A DNA stretch of 11,146 nucleotides. Origin: JAKLKS01 sp964370855. GTDB taxonomy: Bacteria > Planctomycetota > JAJSAM01 > JAKLKS01. Every line of letters begins with the position of its first letter. Position 1 is the first letter of the stretch. A model generated the notes under the pieces. The model did no database searches and was not told the DNA's origin. It worked only from the letters and a program-made list of their open reading frames with translations. The DNA lies in contig CAYJMF010000136.1 of NCBI GenBank assembly GCA_964370855.1, forward strand, positions 1 through 11,146, given 5' to 3'. Positions 1-7,631 of the stretch are shown piece after piece. A program made the position numbers and the translations under genes.

Positions 1-2
1 CC

Positions 3-932
3 CCCGAGGGGTTCCACTTCGGCGCGGAAAAGGAATCCTCGAAGGGGGAGCGGAAGGAGGAGAAGGAGGACGCCGAGCCGGGCGCCGCCACGCCCCCCGG
101 CGCGGAGCCGGAGAAGGAGCGGCCGCCGGACCCGGAGCGTCCCCCGGATCCGGAACCGCCCCCCGAAGTCGCCCGCCTCTCCCTCGTCCCCCTCGCCCGC
201 ACCTACCCCGCCGCCGGCCCCGTCACCCTCGGCGCCGCCGCCGCCGGGGGACCCGGCGCCGGGGAGGGCGTGGACCTCGACCTCGCCCTCTCCGTGGACG
301 GGGGGGCGCCGGTCCCCGTCCGGCGCCCCTTCCGCATCGCCGACGGGGGACGGGAGGCCCGCACCCAGGACCTGCGGAGCCTCCCCGGGCTTGGCGCGAA
401 GCTCGGTCCCGGGAAGCACCGGGTGTCAGGGGAGTTGCGGGACGGCGCGGGGAAGGCCGTCGCCACGGCGCCGGAAGTGGAGATCACCGTCGAAGGGGAG
501 GAGGAGAAGGAGGAGGGCGGGGGAACGCCTCCGCCGCCGCCGGCGCCCGCGCCGGGGGCGGGGAAGCCCGAACCACCACCCATTCCTCCCCCTCCCTCTG
601 CCCCTCCTCCCCCCCCTTCCCCCGGCGCCCCGCCGCCGCCCGCCCCCCCGCCGCCGGTGATCCCCCTCCCGCCTTCCGCCTTCCAGGACAAGCGGATCCG
701 CCCCCTCTTCGGCGACGGGGAGGAGATCGTGAAGAAGGGGCCGATCCTCGTCCTCGACCCCGAGGGGGGCCGCGGCGAGCCGGCGCGGGAGGCGCCGCCC
801 GAGGAGGTCCTCGCCGAGGTCCGCGCGCGGGCCGAGGCCGCCGCGCGGCGCGAGGGCATCGACCCCGCCGACGCCGCCACCGTGCGCCGCTACTTCGAGG
901 CGCTGCGCCGCCTCGTGGAGGGGGGGCGGTGA
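3..932 (+). CDS. Proline-rich protein of unknown function, 5'-truncated, first gene of a Bat-like operon
   Basis: The reading frame is open from the window edge, so the true start is upstream and about 309 residues are visible. I do not recognise the family. In order: a Lys/Glu/Pro-rich charged stretch (visible residues about 9-55); a segment of alternating hydrophobic strands (about 56-165) that looks like a beta-sandwich, Ig-like domain; an almost pure Pro/Ala/Gly linker (about 174-222); and a C-terminal block (about 223-309) starting FQDKRIRPLFGDGEEI and ending in Ala/Arg/Glu-rich helices. The long proline linker suggests an envelope or secreted protein with separated domains, but no signal peptide can be seen because the N-terminus is missing. 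The stop codon overlaps the next start as GTGA, so it is probably translationally coupled to the DUF58 gene and belongs to the same complex or pathway. An internal GTG at 270 is not the start, because conserved-looking sequence continues upstream of it. Confidence 0.75.
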   Translation, partial: PEGFHFGAEKESSKGERKEEKEDAEPGAATPPGAEPEKERPPDPERPPDPEPPPEVARLSLVPLARTYPAAGPVTLGAAAAGGPGAGEGVDLDLALSVDGGAPVPVRRPFRIADGGREARTQDLRSLPGLGAKLGPGKHRVSGELRDGAGKAVATAPEVEITVEGEEEKEEGGGTPPPPPAPAPGAGKPEPPPIPPPPSAPPPPPSPGAPPPPAPPPPVIPLPPSAFQDKRIRPLFGDGEEIVKKGPILVLDPEGGRGEPAREAPPEEVLAEVRARAEAAARREGIDPADAATVRRYFEALRRLVEGGR

Positions 933-1807
933 GCGGGCCCGGCCCCCTACTGCCCCCGGGGTTCCTCGCCCGGCTCTCCACCCTCGACCTCGTCTCCCGC
1001 ACCGCCGCCGGCGCGCTGCCCGGCGGCGTCCACCTCGTCGGCCGCGCCGGCTCCGGCATCCTCTTCCGCGACCACCGTCCCTACGCCCCCGGCGACGACC
1101 TCCGCACCCTAGACTGGAACGTCTACGCCCGCCACGACGTGCTCATCACCAAGCAGTTCGAATCCGAGGAGGCGGTGCGCGTCGTCCTCCTCCTCGACGC
1201 CAGCGGCTCCATGGCGGAGGGGGACCGGGAGCGCCTCGCGGCGGCGGCCCGGGCGCTGGCCGTGATCGGGGCCGTCGCCCTCGGACGGGGCGACGTCGTG
1301 GATCTCCTCGTCCTCCCCGGCGGGCGGCGCCGCCGCTTCGCCGGCCGCGGCAGCCTCCCCGCCCTCGTCGAGACCCTGGAGGGGGTCCGCGCCGGGGGGC
1401 GCACCGACCTCGCCGCGGGGTTCCGGGCGGGGCTCGCCGGGGTGCGGGGGCGGGCGCTGGCGGCGGTGGCCTCGGACTTCCTCGACCCGCGCGGCGCCTG
1501 CGCCGGCATCGACCTCCTCCTCCGGAAGGGATGGGAGGTGCGGGCCCTCCATCCCGTGGCGGGGGCGGACCTCGAGCCGCCGCCGGCGGGGCGCGTGCTG
1601 CTCGTGGACGCCGAGACCGGCGAGGAGCGGGAGGTCGAGGTGACGGCGGCGGTGCGGGAGCGGCTCCGCGAGGGGGCGCTGCGGCGCCTCAGGGCCGTGA
1701 AGGGGGCGCTCGGCGCCCGCGGCGTCCCCTGGATCCGGCTCCCCACGGGCCCCGGATCGGAGGGGGCGCTGCTGACGGCGCTCCGGCGGGGGGGCGTGGT
1801 CGCGTGA
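929..1807 (+). CDS. DUF58 domain protein (VWA-like fold, MoxR/Bat-type operon)
   Basis: The 292-residue protein shows the DUF58 signature: Y52-x-PGDDLRTLDW63-x-x-x-AR, then an acidic stretch and LLLDASGSM. D90-x-S92-x-S94 is the first part of a MIDAS metal site, T158 in GGRTD is a good second ligand, and D182 in ASDFLD fits the third position, so the metal site looks intact. The C-terminal part (LLVDAETGEE, about 204-213) matches the usual DUF58 tail. Family members sit beside MoxR AAA ATPases and Bat proteins and are thought to act in chaperone-like assembly or envelope stress functions; the exact role is unknown. No transmembrane segment is obvious, so it is probably cytoplasmic. The GTG start at 929 overlaps the upstream stop by 4 bases, and its own stop overlaps the next GTG at 1804. 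A MoxR gene is expected upstream of the window. Confidence 0.9.
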   Translation: MSGPGPLLPPGFLARLSTLDLVSRTAAGALPGGVHLVGRAGSGILFRDHRPYAPGDDLRTLDWNVYARHDVLITKQFESEEAVRVVLLLDASGSMAEGDRERLAAAARALAVIGAVALGRGDVVDLLVLPGGRRRRFAGRGSLPALVETLEGVRAGGRTDLAAGFRAGLAGVRGRALAAVASDFLDPRGACAGIDLLLRKGWEVRALHPVAGADLEPPPAGRVLLVDAETGEEREVEVTAAVRERLREGALRRLRAVKGALGARGVPWIRLPTGPGSEGALLTALRRGGVVA

Positions 1808-3462
1808 CCTTCCTCCGCCCCGGCGCGTTCTGGCTGCTGCTGCTCGCCGTCCCGCTGATCCTCCTCCACCTGCGCATGCGGCGGCGGCTGCGGGTCGTGG
1901 TGCCGTCGCTCCTCGCCTGGGATCCCTCGGCGGCGGGGGGGGCGCCCCCCCCCGCCGCGGGGGTGCGGCCCCGGGACCTCCACGGGCTCCTCCTCGAGGC
2001 GGGGGCGCGGGCGCCCCGGGGGCGGGGGGGGGGGGGGGGGGGGGCGCCCGCGCCCCCGGGGGGGGCCCGGGAGGGGGGGGGGGGGGGGCGGGGGGCGGCG
2101 CGGCCGCGGGTCTGCGGCGGGGGGAGCCTGGCGGCGGCGGCGGAGGCGGCCCTCGGGGGGGGCGGCGAGGTGGTGGTCTTCACCGACGGGTGCGACCCGG
2201 AGGCGCAGCGGCTGGCGGCGCGGGGGGACCTCCGGGTCGTCTCCGTCGGGAGGCCGGAGGGGAACGTGGCCCTCATCGGCGTCTCCGTGGAGCGGGAGCG
2301 GGGGCGGGAGCCGGCGCTCTGGCTCCGCATCCGCGGGAGCGACGGGAGCGTGACGGAGGAGCGGCGGGCGGCGCTGCGCCGGGGTCTCGGGGGGGGATGG
2401 GCCGTAAGGGTCCCGCGACTCGGAGAGGAGAATGCGCTCGCCGCCGACGACGGGCTGGCGGCGCTGGGCGACCTCTCCCTCCCTCCGCTCCGCGTGGCGG
2501 CGCTCGGGAAGGGTGCGGCGGTGGACCCCTACCTCGCCGCCGCCCTCGAGGCCGCGGGTCCGCTGGTGGACCGCGGCCGCTCCGTGGCCCTCGGACCGGA
2601 GGGGTGGGGGAATCTCGCGGAGCGGCCCGACGTCGTCGTGGTCCGGGGCGAGGAGGGGGCGCCAGCCGGGGTGCCGCTGCTCGTCCTCGACGGCGGTGCC
2701 GGGGAACCCTCCGCCGCCCCCGCGGTGCAGGCCGGGGAGACGCGCCACCCGGTGCTGCGCGGGGTGGATCCGGCGGAGTGGATCGTGACCCGGGGCCGCG
2801 CCCTCGAGGCGAGGATCGGGGACGCGGTCCTCCTGCTGGGGCCCGGAGGCCCCCTCGCGCTCGCGGGGGTGCGGGGGGGGCGGCGGGCGGTGATCCTCGG
2901 CTTCGACCCGGCGGCGTCCACGCTCCCCCTCTCGGGCTCCTTCCCCGTGATGCTGCGCAACGCCCTCCTCTGGCTGTCCGGGGGCGGGGAGGAGGGGGCT
3001 CCGGCGGTGGCGCGGGCCGGGGAGCGGGTGACGGTGCCCGTGGCGGGCGGGCGGGAGCGGGTGACGGTGCGGGGGCCCTTCGCATGTGGGAAGGAGCCGG
3101 GAGGGGCGCCCTCCTTCGAGGTCGCCGTGCGGGACGGCGCGGCCACCTTCCGGGTCCCCTTCCCGGCGGATGAAGAGGAGTGCCTCCTCGACGTGCAGGA
3201 CGGCCTCGGCGGAAGGACGGTGCTCGCGACGGCGCTGCTCGACGCGGAGGAGTCGGACCTGACGCCAAGGGTGGCCCGGAACGCCGACGGCTTCGCCCCC
3301 CCGCCCCGCCCGGCCCCCGGTGAGGGAAGGCGATCCCCCGCCGCCTCCTTCGCCCTCGCCGCCGCCGTGCTCCTCGTGCTCGAGTGGCTCCTCTGGGCGG
3401 GCGAAAGGCGGGGACGTTCTCAAGTTATAAAGTTATTCCCTGAAGCGACCCCGGCCGGTTGA
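1804..3462 (+). CDS. BatA-like membrane protein with a damaged or mis-sequenced VWA domain
   Basis: The GTG start at 1804 gives 552 residues beginning with the BatA N-terminal pattern: a hydrophobic helix (about 8-23) followed by HLRMRRRLRVVVPSLLAW. A second segment, RDLHGLLLEAG (57-67), is normally followed by a membrane helix and a VWA domain. Here it runs into poly-Gly/Arg/Pro encoded by G-runs, and the coding sequence becomes normal again at GEVVVFTDG (121-129), the VWA third motif. The DxSxS motif is absent and I estimate 50-60 residues are missing. The middle and C-terminal parts look normal: HPVLRGVDP (315-323) and ILGFDP (364-369) belong to the class I glutamine-amidotransferase-like domain common in these proteins, and a membrane helix lies near the C-terminus (FALAAAVLLVLEWLLWAG). 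The last residues (RSQVIKLFPEATPAG) come from the inverted-repeat element at 3403-3510. It probably works in the membrane with the DUF58 partner. An in-frame start as far upstream as 1531 lies inside the DUF58 gene and is rejected. Confidence 0.8.
   Translation: MTFLRPGAFWLLLLAVPLILLHLRMRRRLRVVVPSLLAWDPSAAGGAPPPAAGVRPRDLHGLLLEAGARAPRGRGGGGGGAPAPPGGAREGGGGGRGAARPRVCGGGSLAAAAEAALGGGGEVVVFTDGCDPEAQRLAARGDLRVVSVGRPEGNVALIGVSVERERGREPALWLRIRGSDGSVTEERRAALRRGLGGGWAVRVPRLGEENALAADDGLAALGDLSLPPLRVAALGKGAAVDPYLAAALEAAGPLVDRGRSVALGPEGWGNLAERPDVVVVRGEEGAPAGVPLLVLDGGAGEPSAAPAVQAGETRHPVLRGVDPAEWIVTRGRALEARIGDAVLLLGPGGPLALAGVRGGRRAVILGFDPAASTLPLSGSFPVMLRNALLWLSGGGEEGAPAVARAGERVTVPVAGGRERVTVRGPFACGKEPGGAPSFEVAVRDGAATFRVPFPADEEECLLDVQDGLGGRTVLATALLDAEESDLTPRVARNADGFAPPPRPAPGEGRRSPAASFALAAAVLLVLEWLLWAGERRGRSQVIKLFPEATPAG
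1935..2165. repeat. Poly-G / GC-only low-complexity tract inside the BatA-like gene
   Basis: Within this stretch there are G-runs of 8 (1935-1942), 21 (2024-2044), 8 (2058-2065) and 16 (2073-2088) bases and a C9 run (1945-1953). G8-C followed by G-C8 at 1935-1952 is an exact 18-base palindrome, and an 11-base inverted repeat (2014-2024 with 2051-2061) flanks the G21 run. Nothing comparable is found elsewhere in the window. The tract replaces the part of the protein that should carry the VWA MIDAS motif. The most likely explanation is a sequencing or assembly artefact, such as dark-cycle poly-G calls of two-colour chemistry or polymerase failure in a G-quadruplex-prone region. A true G-quadruplex-forming expansion is the alternative. 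The reading frame is the same on both sides. Confidence 0.7.
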
Positions 3463-3510
3463 AGGGAGACCGTGGAATAACTTTATAACTTGAGAACGTC
3501 CCCGCCTTTC
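3403..3510. repeat. Perfect 37-bp inverted repeat, REPIN-like palindromic element
   Basis: The left arm 3403-3439 and the right arm 3474-3510 are exact reverse complements over 37 bases, separated by 34 bases. Each arm runs inward from GAAAGGCGGGGACG through an AT-rich core (around TTATAAAGTTA) to TTCC; that AT content stands out in this GC-rich window. Two inverted copies of a REP-like unit around a short spacer is the layout of REPINs, which are mobilised in trans by Y1-type (RAYT) transposases; no such transposase is in the window, so that link is inference. The left arm forms the last codons and the stop region of the BatA-like gene. As RNA the element would fold into a very stable stem on either strand. 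It has no T-tract, so it is not a typical intrinsic terminator. Confidence 0.8.
3459..3489 (+). promoter_or_regulatory. Possible sigma70-type promoter for guaB inside the palindrome
   Basis: TTGAAG (3459-3464) resembles a -35 box. TTTATA (3482-3487, 17-base spacing) or TATAAC (3484-3489, 19-base spacing) resembles a -10 box. Both lie in the only AT-rich patch upstream of guaB. If used, transcription would begin near 3495 and give a leader of about 130 bases that contains the terminator hairpin at 3544-3590. The call rests on motif resemblance only, and AT-rich palindromes give such matches easily. Confidence 0.35.
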
Positions 3511-3543
3511 TCCTTCGGGGGCATCGCACACCCCCCCTAGGAT

Positions 3544-3590
3544 GCGGCACCGGACGAGGGACTCCTCTTCCGGCCTCCGCTTTTTTTTTT
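3544..3590 (+). terminator. Intrinsic terminator or leader attenuator before guaB
   Basis: The stem is built from GCGG/CCGC (3544-3547 with 3577-3580), CCGGA/TCCGG (3550-3554 with 3569-3573) and GAGG/CCTC (3556-3559 with 3564-3567), with small internal mismatches and a GACT loop. Ten Ts follow directly at 3581-3590. This is a good Rho-independent terminator on the + strand. It would end transcripts of the Bat-like operon. Because only 37 bases separate the T-tract from the guaB start codon and no promoter is visible in them, it may instead control read-through into guaBA. Confidence 0.7.
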
Positions 3591-3627
3591 GCGCGCATCG
3601 CGCAGAAGGAAAGTCGAGGTCCCCGCC

Positions 3628-5142
3628 ATGCCCTCCGGCGCCTCCCGAAGGCAACCCGATCCCGCGGACCGCATCATCGGCGAAGGCATCACCTTCGACG
3701 ACGTCCTCCTGGTGCCCGCCCGCTCCGACGTCCTCCCCTCGAAGGTGGACACCCGCACGCTCTTCACGCGGAACGTCGCCCTGAACATCCCCCTCGTCTC
3801 CGCCGCCATGGACACGGTGACCGAGGCGGAACTGGCCATCGCGCTGGCCCAGGAGGGGGGCATCGGCGTCATCCACAAGAACCTCACCACCGAGGAGCAG
3901 GTGCGCGAGGTGGCCATCGTCAAGCGCTCCGTCTCCGGCGTCATCATGGACCCCGTCACCCTGCCCCCCGAGGAGCCGGTCTCCAGGGCCATCGAGGTCA
4001 TGCGGACCCACCAGATCTCCGGCGTTCCCATCGTGGACGGGAAGGGGGACCTCGTCGGCATCCTGACGAGCCGCGATCTGCGGTTCCAGAAGGAGCTCGA
4101 CCGGCGGATCTCCGAGGTGATGACCCGCAACCTCGTGACGGGCCCCGTGGGCACGACCCTGGAGCAGGCCAAGGAGGTCCTCCACAAGGCGAAGGTGGAG
4201 AAGCTCCTCCTCACGGACAGGAAGGGCCGCCTCAAGGGGCTCATCACCATCAAGGACATCAACAAGACGATGCAGTTCCCGCGCTCCAACCGGGACTCCA
4301 TGGGCCGCCTCCGCGTGGCCGCCGCCATCGGCGTCAACGACCAGGAGCGGGCGCAGACCCTGGTGAAGGCCGGCGTGGACGTCCTCGTCGTGGACAGCGC
4401 CCACGGCCACTCGGGCAACGTGCTCCGGATGGTGGAGTGGGTGAAGACGAACCTCCCCGGCGTGGACGTCGTGGGCGGGAACGTCGCCACGGAGGAGGGG
4501 GCGGCGGACCTCGTCGCCGCCGGCGCCGACGGCGTGAAGGTCGGCATAGGGCCCGGCTCCATCTGCACCACGCGCATCGTCTCCGGCGTGGGCGTCCCCC
4601 AGGTGACGGCGGTGATGAACGCGCTCCGCGCCTGCGGGCCGAAGGGGATCCCGGTCATCTCCGACGGCGGCGTGCGCTACTCCGGGGACATCACCAAGGC
4701 GCTGGCCGCCGGCGCCCACAGCGTCATGTGCGGGTCGCTCTTCGCCGGCCTCGCCGAGGCCCCGGGCGAGACGATCCTCTACCGCGGCCGCACCTTCAAG
4801 GCCTACCGCGGCATGGGTTCGCTCGGCGCCATGGTGAAGGGGAAGGGGAGCCAGGAGCGCTACCGCCAGGAGGAGGGGGCCCCGCGGGACAAGCTCGTCC
4901 CCGAGGGGGTCGAGGGGCGCGTCCCCTTCCGCGGCCCGCTGGCGGACTTCGTCTACCAGCTCGTGGGCGGCCTCCGGGCCGGCATGGGCTACGTCGGCGC
5001 GCCGGACATCGAGGCCCTGCGGACGAAGTCCCGCTTCCTCAAGCAGTCCAGCGCCGCCGTCCGCGAGGCCCATCCCCACGACATCTTCATCACCAAGGAG
5101 GCGCCCAACTACCAGGCCGGCGCCGAGGAAGACGAGGATTAG
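3628..5142 (+). CDS. guaB: IMP dehydrogenase
   Basis: This cytoplasmic enzyme oxidises IMP to XMP with NAD+, the committed step to GMP. The 504-residue protein has normal length. GEGITFDDVLLVPARSDVLPS opens the TIM barrel. A tandem CBS-domain insert (about 107-213) follows and in this family binds adenine or guanine nucleotides as regulators. Then come DSAHGHS (256-262), the catalytic loop GIGPGSICTT (306-315) with nucleophile C313, SDGGVRYSGD (345-354), YRGMGSLGAM (393-402), and the flap dyad R411-Y412 followed by KLVPEGVEGRVPFRG. ATG 3628 is preferred because GAGG at 3615-3618 gives 9-base spacing; the longer frame opening at TTG 3589 lies in the T10/terminator sequence and would add an atypical basic tail. 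guaA starts one base after its stop, so the two are co-transcribed. Confidence 0.97.
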   Translation: MPSGASRRQPDPADRIIGEGITFDDVLLVPARSDVLPSKVDTRTLFTRNVALNIPLVSAAMDTVTEAELAIALAQEGGIGVIHKNLTTEEQVREVAIVKRSVSGVIMDPVTLPPEEPVSRAIEVMRTHQISGVPIVDGKGDLVGILTSRDLRFQKELDRRISEVMTRNLVTGPVGTTLEQAKEVLHKAKVEKLLLTDRKGRLKGLITIKDINKTMQFPRSNRDSMGRLRVAAAIGVNDQERAQTLVKAGVDVLVVDSAHGHSGNVLRMVEWVKTNLPGVDVVGGNVATEEGAADLVAAGADGVKVGIGPGSICTTRIVSGVGVPQVTAVMNALRACGPKGIPVISDGGVRYSGDITKALAAGAHSVMCGSLFAGLAEAPGETILYRGRTFKAYRGMGSLGAMVKGKGSQERYRQEEGAPRDKLVPEGVEGRVPFRGPLADFVYQLVGGLRAGMGYVGAPDIEALRTKSRFLKQSSAAVREAHPHDIFITKEAPNYQAGAEEDED

Positions 5143-5143
5143 C

Positions 5144-6685
5144 ATGCACTCCACGGTCCTCGTCCTCGACTTCGGCTCCCAGTACACCCAGCTCATCGCC
5201 CGCCGCGTGCGGGAGCTCGGCGTCTTCTGCCGCATCGTCCCCTGCTCCATCACCCCCGCGGAGGTGCGCGCCGCGGGGACCGGCGCCCTCATCCTCTCCG
5301 GCGGCCCCGCCTCGGTCTACGCCGGCGGCGCCCCCACCTGCGACCGGGCCCTGCTGGAGATGGGCCTCCCGGTGCTCGGCATCTGCTACGGGCAGCAGCT
5401 CTCCTGCCAGCTTCTCGGCGGGAAGGTCTCCGCGGCCACGGGCCGCCGCGAGTTCGGCCACGCCACGCTGGAGGTCTCCGACGGGTCGGACCTCTTCCAC
5501 GGGCTCCCCGCGAAGCTCCAGGTCTGGATGAGCCACGGCGACGCCGTGGAGGGGATCGGCGGCGACTTCACCGTTCTCGCGAAGACGTCGAGCGCCCCCT
5601 TCGGCGCGCTCCGCCACCGGACCCTCCCGCTCTTCGGGATCCAGTTCCACCCCGAGGTCCACCACACCCCCGAGGGGCGGAGGGTGCTCGGCAACTTCCT
5701 CTTCCGCATCGCGGGGCTGAAGGCCGACTGGGTGATGGCCGACTTCCTCGGGGAGGCCGTGGCGAAGGTGAAGGCGCAGGTGGGGGAGGGGCGGGTCGTC
5801 TCCGGCATCTCCGGGGGCATCGACTCCGCCGTCTCCACCCTCATCGTGCACCGCGCCGTCGGGGATCGGCTCACGGGGATCTTCGTGGACACGGGCCTCC
5901 TGCGCACCGGCGAGAGGGACCTCGTGGCCCGGGAGTTCCTCGACCACTTCAAGGTGAACGTGAAGGTGGTGGACGCCTCGGACCGCTTCCTCGAGGCCCT
6001 GGCCGGGGTGACGGACCCGGAGCGCAAGCGGAAGATCATCGGGAAGGTCTTCGTGGACGTCTTCGAGGAGGAGGCGCGCCGCATCGAGGGGGCCTCCTTC
6101 CTCGCGCAGGGGACCCTCTACCCCGACGTCATCGAATCGGTGTCGGCCTTCGGCGGCCCCAGCGCCACAATCAAGACCCACCACAACGTGGGGGGGCTCC
6201 CCGAGGACCTCGGCCTCGACCTCGTGGAGCCGCTGCGCGACCTGTTCAAGGACGAGGTGCGGGTGCTGGCGAAGGAGCTCGGCCTCCCCGACGAGATCGT
6301 CTGGAAGCAGCCCTTCCCGGGGCCGGGGCTCGCGGTGCGCTGCCTCGGCGAGGTGACCCGGGAGCGGCTGGACATCCTGCGGGCGGCGGACCTCGTCGTG
6401 CGCGAGGAGGTGGCGAGGGCCGGCCTCGGGCGGAACCTCTGGCAGTGGTTCGCGGTGCTCCTCCCCGTGAAGAGCGTCGGCGTCATGGGGGACGAGCGGA
6501 CCTACGAGGCCACGGTGGCGGTGCGCGCCGTGACCAGCGAGGACGCCATGACCGCCGACTGGGCGCGGCTCCCCCACGAACTGCTCGCCTCCGTCAGCAA
6601 CCGGATCATCAACGAGGTGAAGGGGGTCAACCGGGTGGTCTACGACATCACGTCGAAGCCCCCGGGCACGATCGAATGGGAGTAG
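5144..6685 (+). CDS. guaA: GMP synthase (glutamine-hydrolysing)
   Basis: This enzyme converts XMP, ATP and glutamine to GMP in the cytoplasm, completing the branch begun by guaB. The 513-residue protein has both modules. The class I glutamine amidotransferase domain (about 1-190) has the nucleophile C81 in GICYGQQ and H169/E171 in FHPEVHH. The ATP-pyrophosphatase domain has the P-loop SGGIDS (223-228). The C-terminal dimerisation domain contains KQPFPGPGLAVR and ends in the family-typical KPPGTIEWE. No catalytic residue is missing. The ATG start follows the guaB stop by a single base; it gives the expected N-terminus VLVLDFGSQYTQLIARRVRE. Codon use is almost exclusively G/C-ending (about 1 A/T-ending codon in the first 100). 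Confidence 0.98.
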   Translation: MHSTVLVLDFGSQYTQLIARRVRELGVFCRIVPCSITPAEVRAAGTGALILSGGPASVYAGGAPTCDRALLEMGLPVLGICYGQQLSCQLLGGKVSAATGRREFGHATLEVSDGSDLFHGLPAKLQVWMSHGDAVEGIGGDFTVLAKTSSAPFGALRHRTLPLFGIQFHPEVHHTPEGRRVLGNFLFRIAGLKADWVMADFLGEAVAKVKAQVGEGRVVSGISGGIDSAVSTLIVHRAVGDRLTGIFVDTGLLRTGERDLVAREFLDHFKVNVKVVDASDRFLEALAGVTDPERKRKIIGKVFVDVFEEEARRIEGASFLAQGTLYPDVIESVSAFGGPSATIKTHHNVGGLPEDLGLDLVEPLRDLFKDEVRVLAKELGLPDEIVWKQPFPGPGLAVRCLGEVTRERLDILRAADLVVREEVARAGLGRNLWQWFAVLLPVKSVGVMGDERTYEATVAVRAVTSEDAMTADWARLPHELLASVSNRIINEVKGVNRVVYDITSKPPGTIEWE

Positions 6686-6716
6686 GCGGAGAAAGCCGTA
6701 GGATCCCCCGCTCCCC

Positions 6717-7631
6717 ATGAGCCCCGTCCCCATGTGCCCCGGCTGCCGCGCCCTCCTCGAGGACGGGGCCACGGTCTGTCCCTACTGCGGCTGGAACGTG
6801 GAGCAGACCGAGGTCCGGCGCCGTGGCGGGCTCGTGGAGCGCGCGCTCCGGCCGCTGGGCGGCGTGGTGCCGACGCTGCTGTTCGCCAACGTCGCCCTGG
6901 CCGTGGTGACGGCCATGGTCTCGGCGCGGGCCGTGGCGGACGGGCGGGCGCCGGGGTTCGAGGGGATCATCGACGGGGTGCTGTCGCCGCGGGCGTCGGC
7001 GCTCACGGCGCTCGGGGCCTGCGTCCCGGAGCGGATCCTCCAGCGGGGGGAGTGGTGGCGGATGCTCTGCCCCGTCTTCCTCCACGGGGGGCTCCTCCAC
7101 ATCTTCATGAACATGAGCGCGCTGCGGAACATCGGCGGCGCCGTGGAGGAGGCCTGGGGGAGCGGGAAGGCGCTGGCCGTCTACCTCCTCGCGGGGCTCG
7201 CCGGGAACGCGGCGACGCTGATCTGGTTCCAGTACACGGGGTCGGTGATGGTGGGGGGGCAGGTGATCCCCATCCCCCGCATCGGGGCCAGCGGCGCCAT
7301 CATCGGCTACGCGGGGGTGCTGGCGGCCCTCGGCTTCCGCATCGGCGGGGAGCAGGGGAAGGCGCTGTGGAAGCCGATGATCAAGGCCGTCGGCTTCATC
7401 CTCGTGCTCGGGCTCGTGCTCTCCATGACGGGGAGCTCCTGGCAGTTCGACAACTCCGCCCACGTCGGCGGCTTCCTCTTCGGCCTGGCGGCGGGCCGGC
7501 TGCTCTCCTTCGGCGTCCGTTCCCGGGGCAACCCCGCGGCGGTGAAGGCCTGGGACGCGGCGGCCATCGTGCTGTCCCTCCTGACCGCCGCCTCCTTCGT
7601 CCCCCCCGCCCTCGCCCTCCTCAAGAAGTAG
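6717..7631 (+). CDS. Rhomboid-family intramembrane serine protease with N-terminal zinc ribbon
   Basis: This 304-residue protein starts with a zinc-ribbon knuckle, C7-x2-C10 and C21-x2-C24, followed by a basic segment and about seven hydrophobic helices. Rhomboid signatures are present in order: GEWWR (111-115) in loop L1, H128-x3-N132 (LLHIFMNMSAL) with the oxyanion-hole Asn, the catalytic Ser S192 in GASGAIIGY, and the catalytic His H249 in HVGG. The Ser-His dyad is complete, so it should be an active protease that cleaves membrane proteins within the bilayer. Its substrate cannot be told. It starts 31 bases after guaA, so it is probably at the distal end of the guaBA transcript, although a functional link to GMP synthesis is not evident. 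The ATG at 6717 places both Cys pairs in the protein. The ribosome site is weak (AGGA at 6700-6703, 13-base spacing); a start at the Met6 codon (6732) is also possible. Confidence 0.92.
   Translation: MSPVPMCPGCRALLEDGATVCPYCGWNVEQTEVRRRGGLVERALRPLGGVVPTLLFANVALAVVTAMVSARAVADGRAPGFEGIIDGVLSPRASALTALGACVPERILQRGEWWRMLCPVFLHGGLLHIFMNMSALRNIGGAVEEAWGSGKALAVYLLAGLAGNAATLIWFQYTGSVMVGGQVIPIPRIGASGAIIGYAGVLAALGFRIGGEQGKALWKPMIKAVGFILVLGLVLSMTGSSWQFDNSAHVGGFLFGLAAGRLLSFGVRSRGNPAAVKAWDAAAIVLSLLTAASFVPPALALLKK

Noticed and set aside
1123..3423. Long - strand open frame of 766 codons, and similar - strand frames at 3433-5292, 5090-6772, 8162-9811 and 9610-11061
   Set aside because: They lie antisense to clearly recognised genes, have no family motifs and arise because GC-rich third positions remove stop codons from other frames.
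3521..3545. GCATC/GATGC pairing upstream of the guaB terminator
   Set aside because: It is only 5 bp with a 15-base loop and competes with the stronger terminator stem; not convincing without comparative data.
3589..3627. TTG start for guaB at the end of the T10 run
   Set aside because: It overlaps the terminator T-tract, has no ribosome site and adds an atypical basic peptide.
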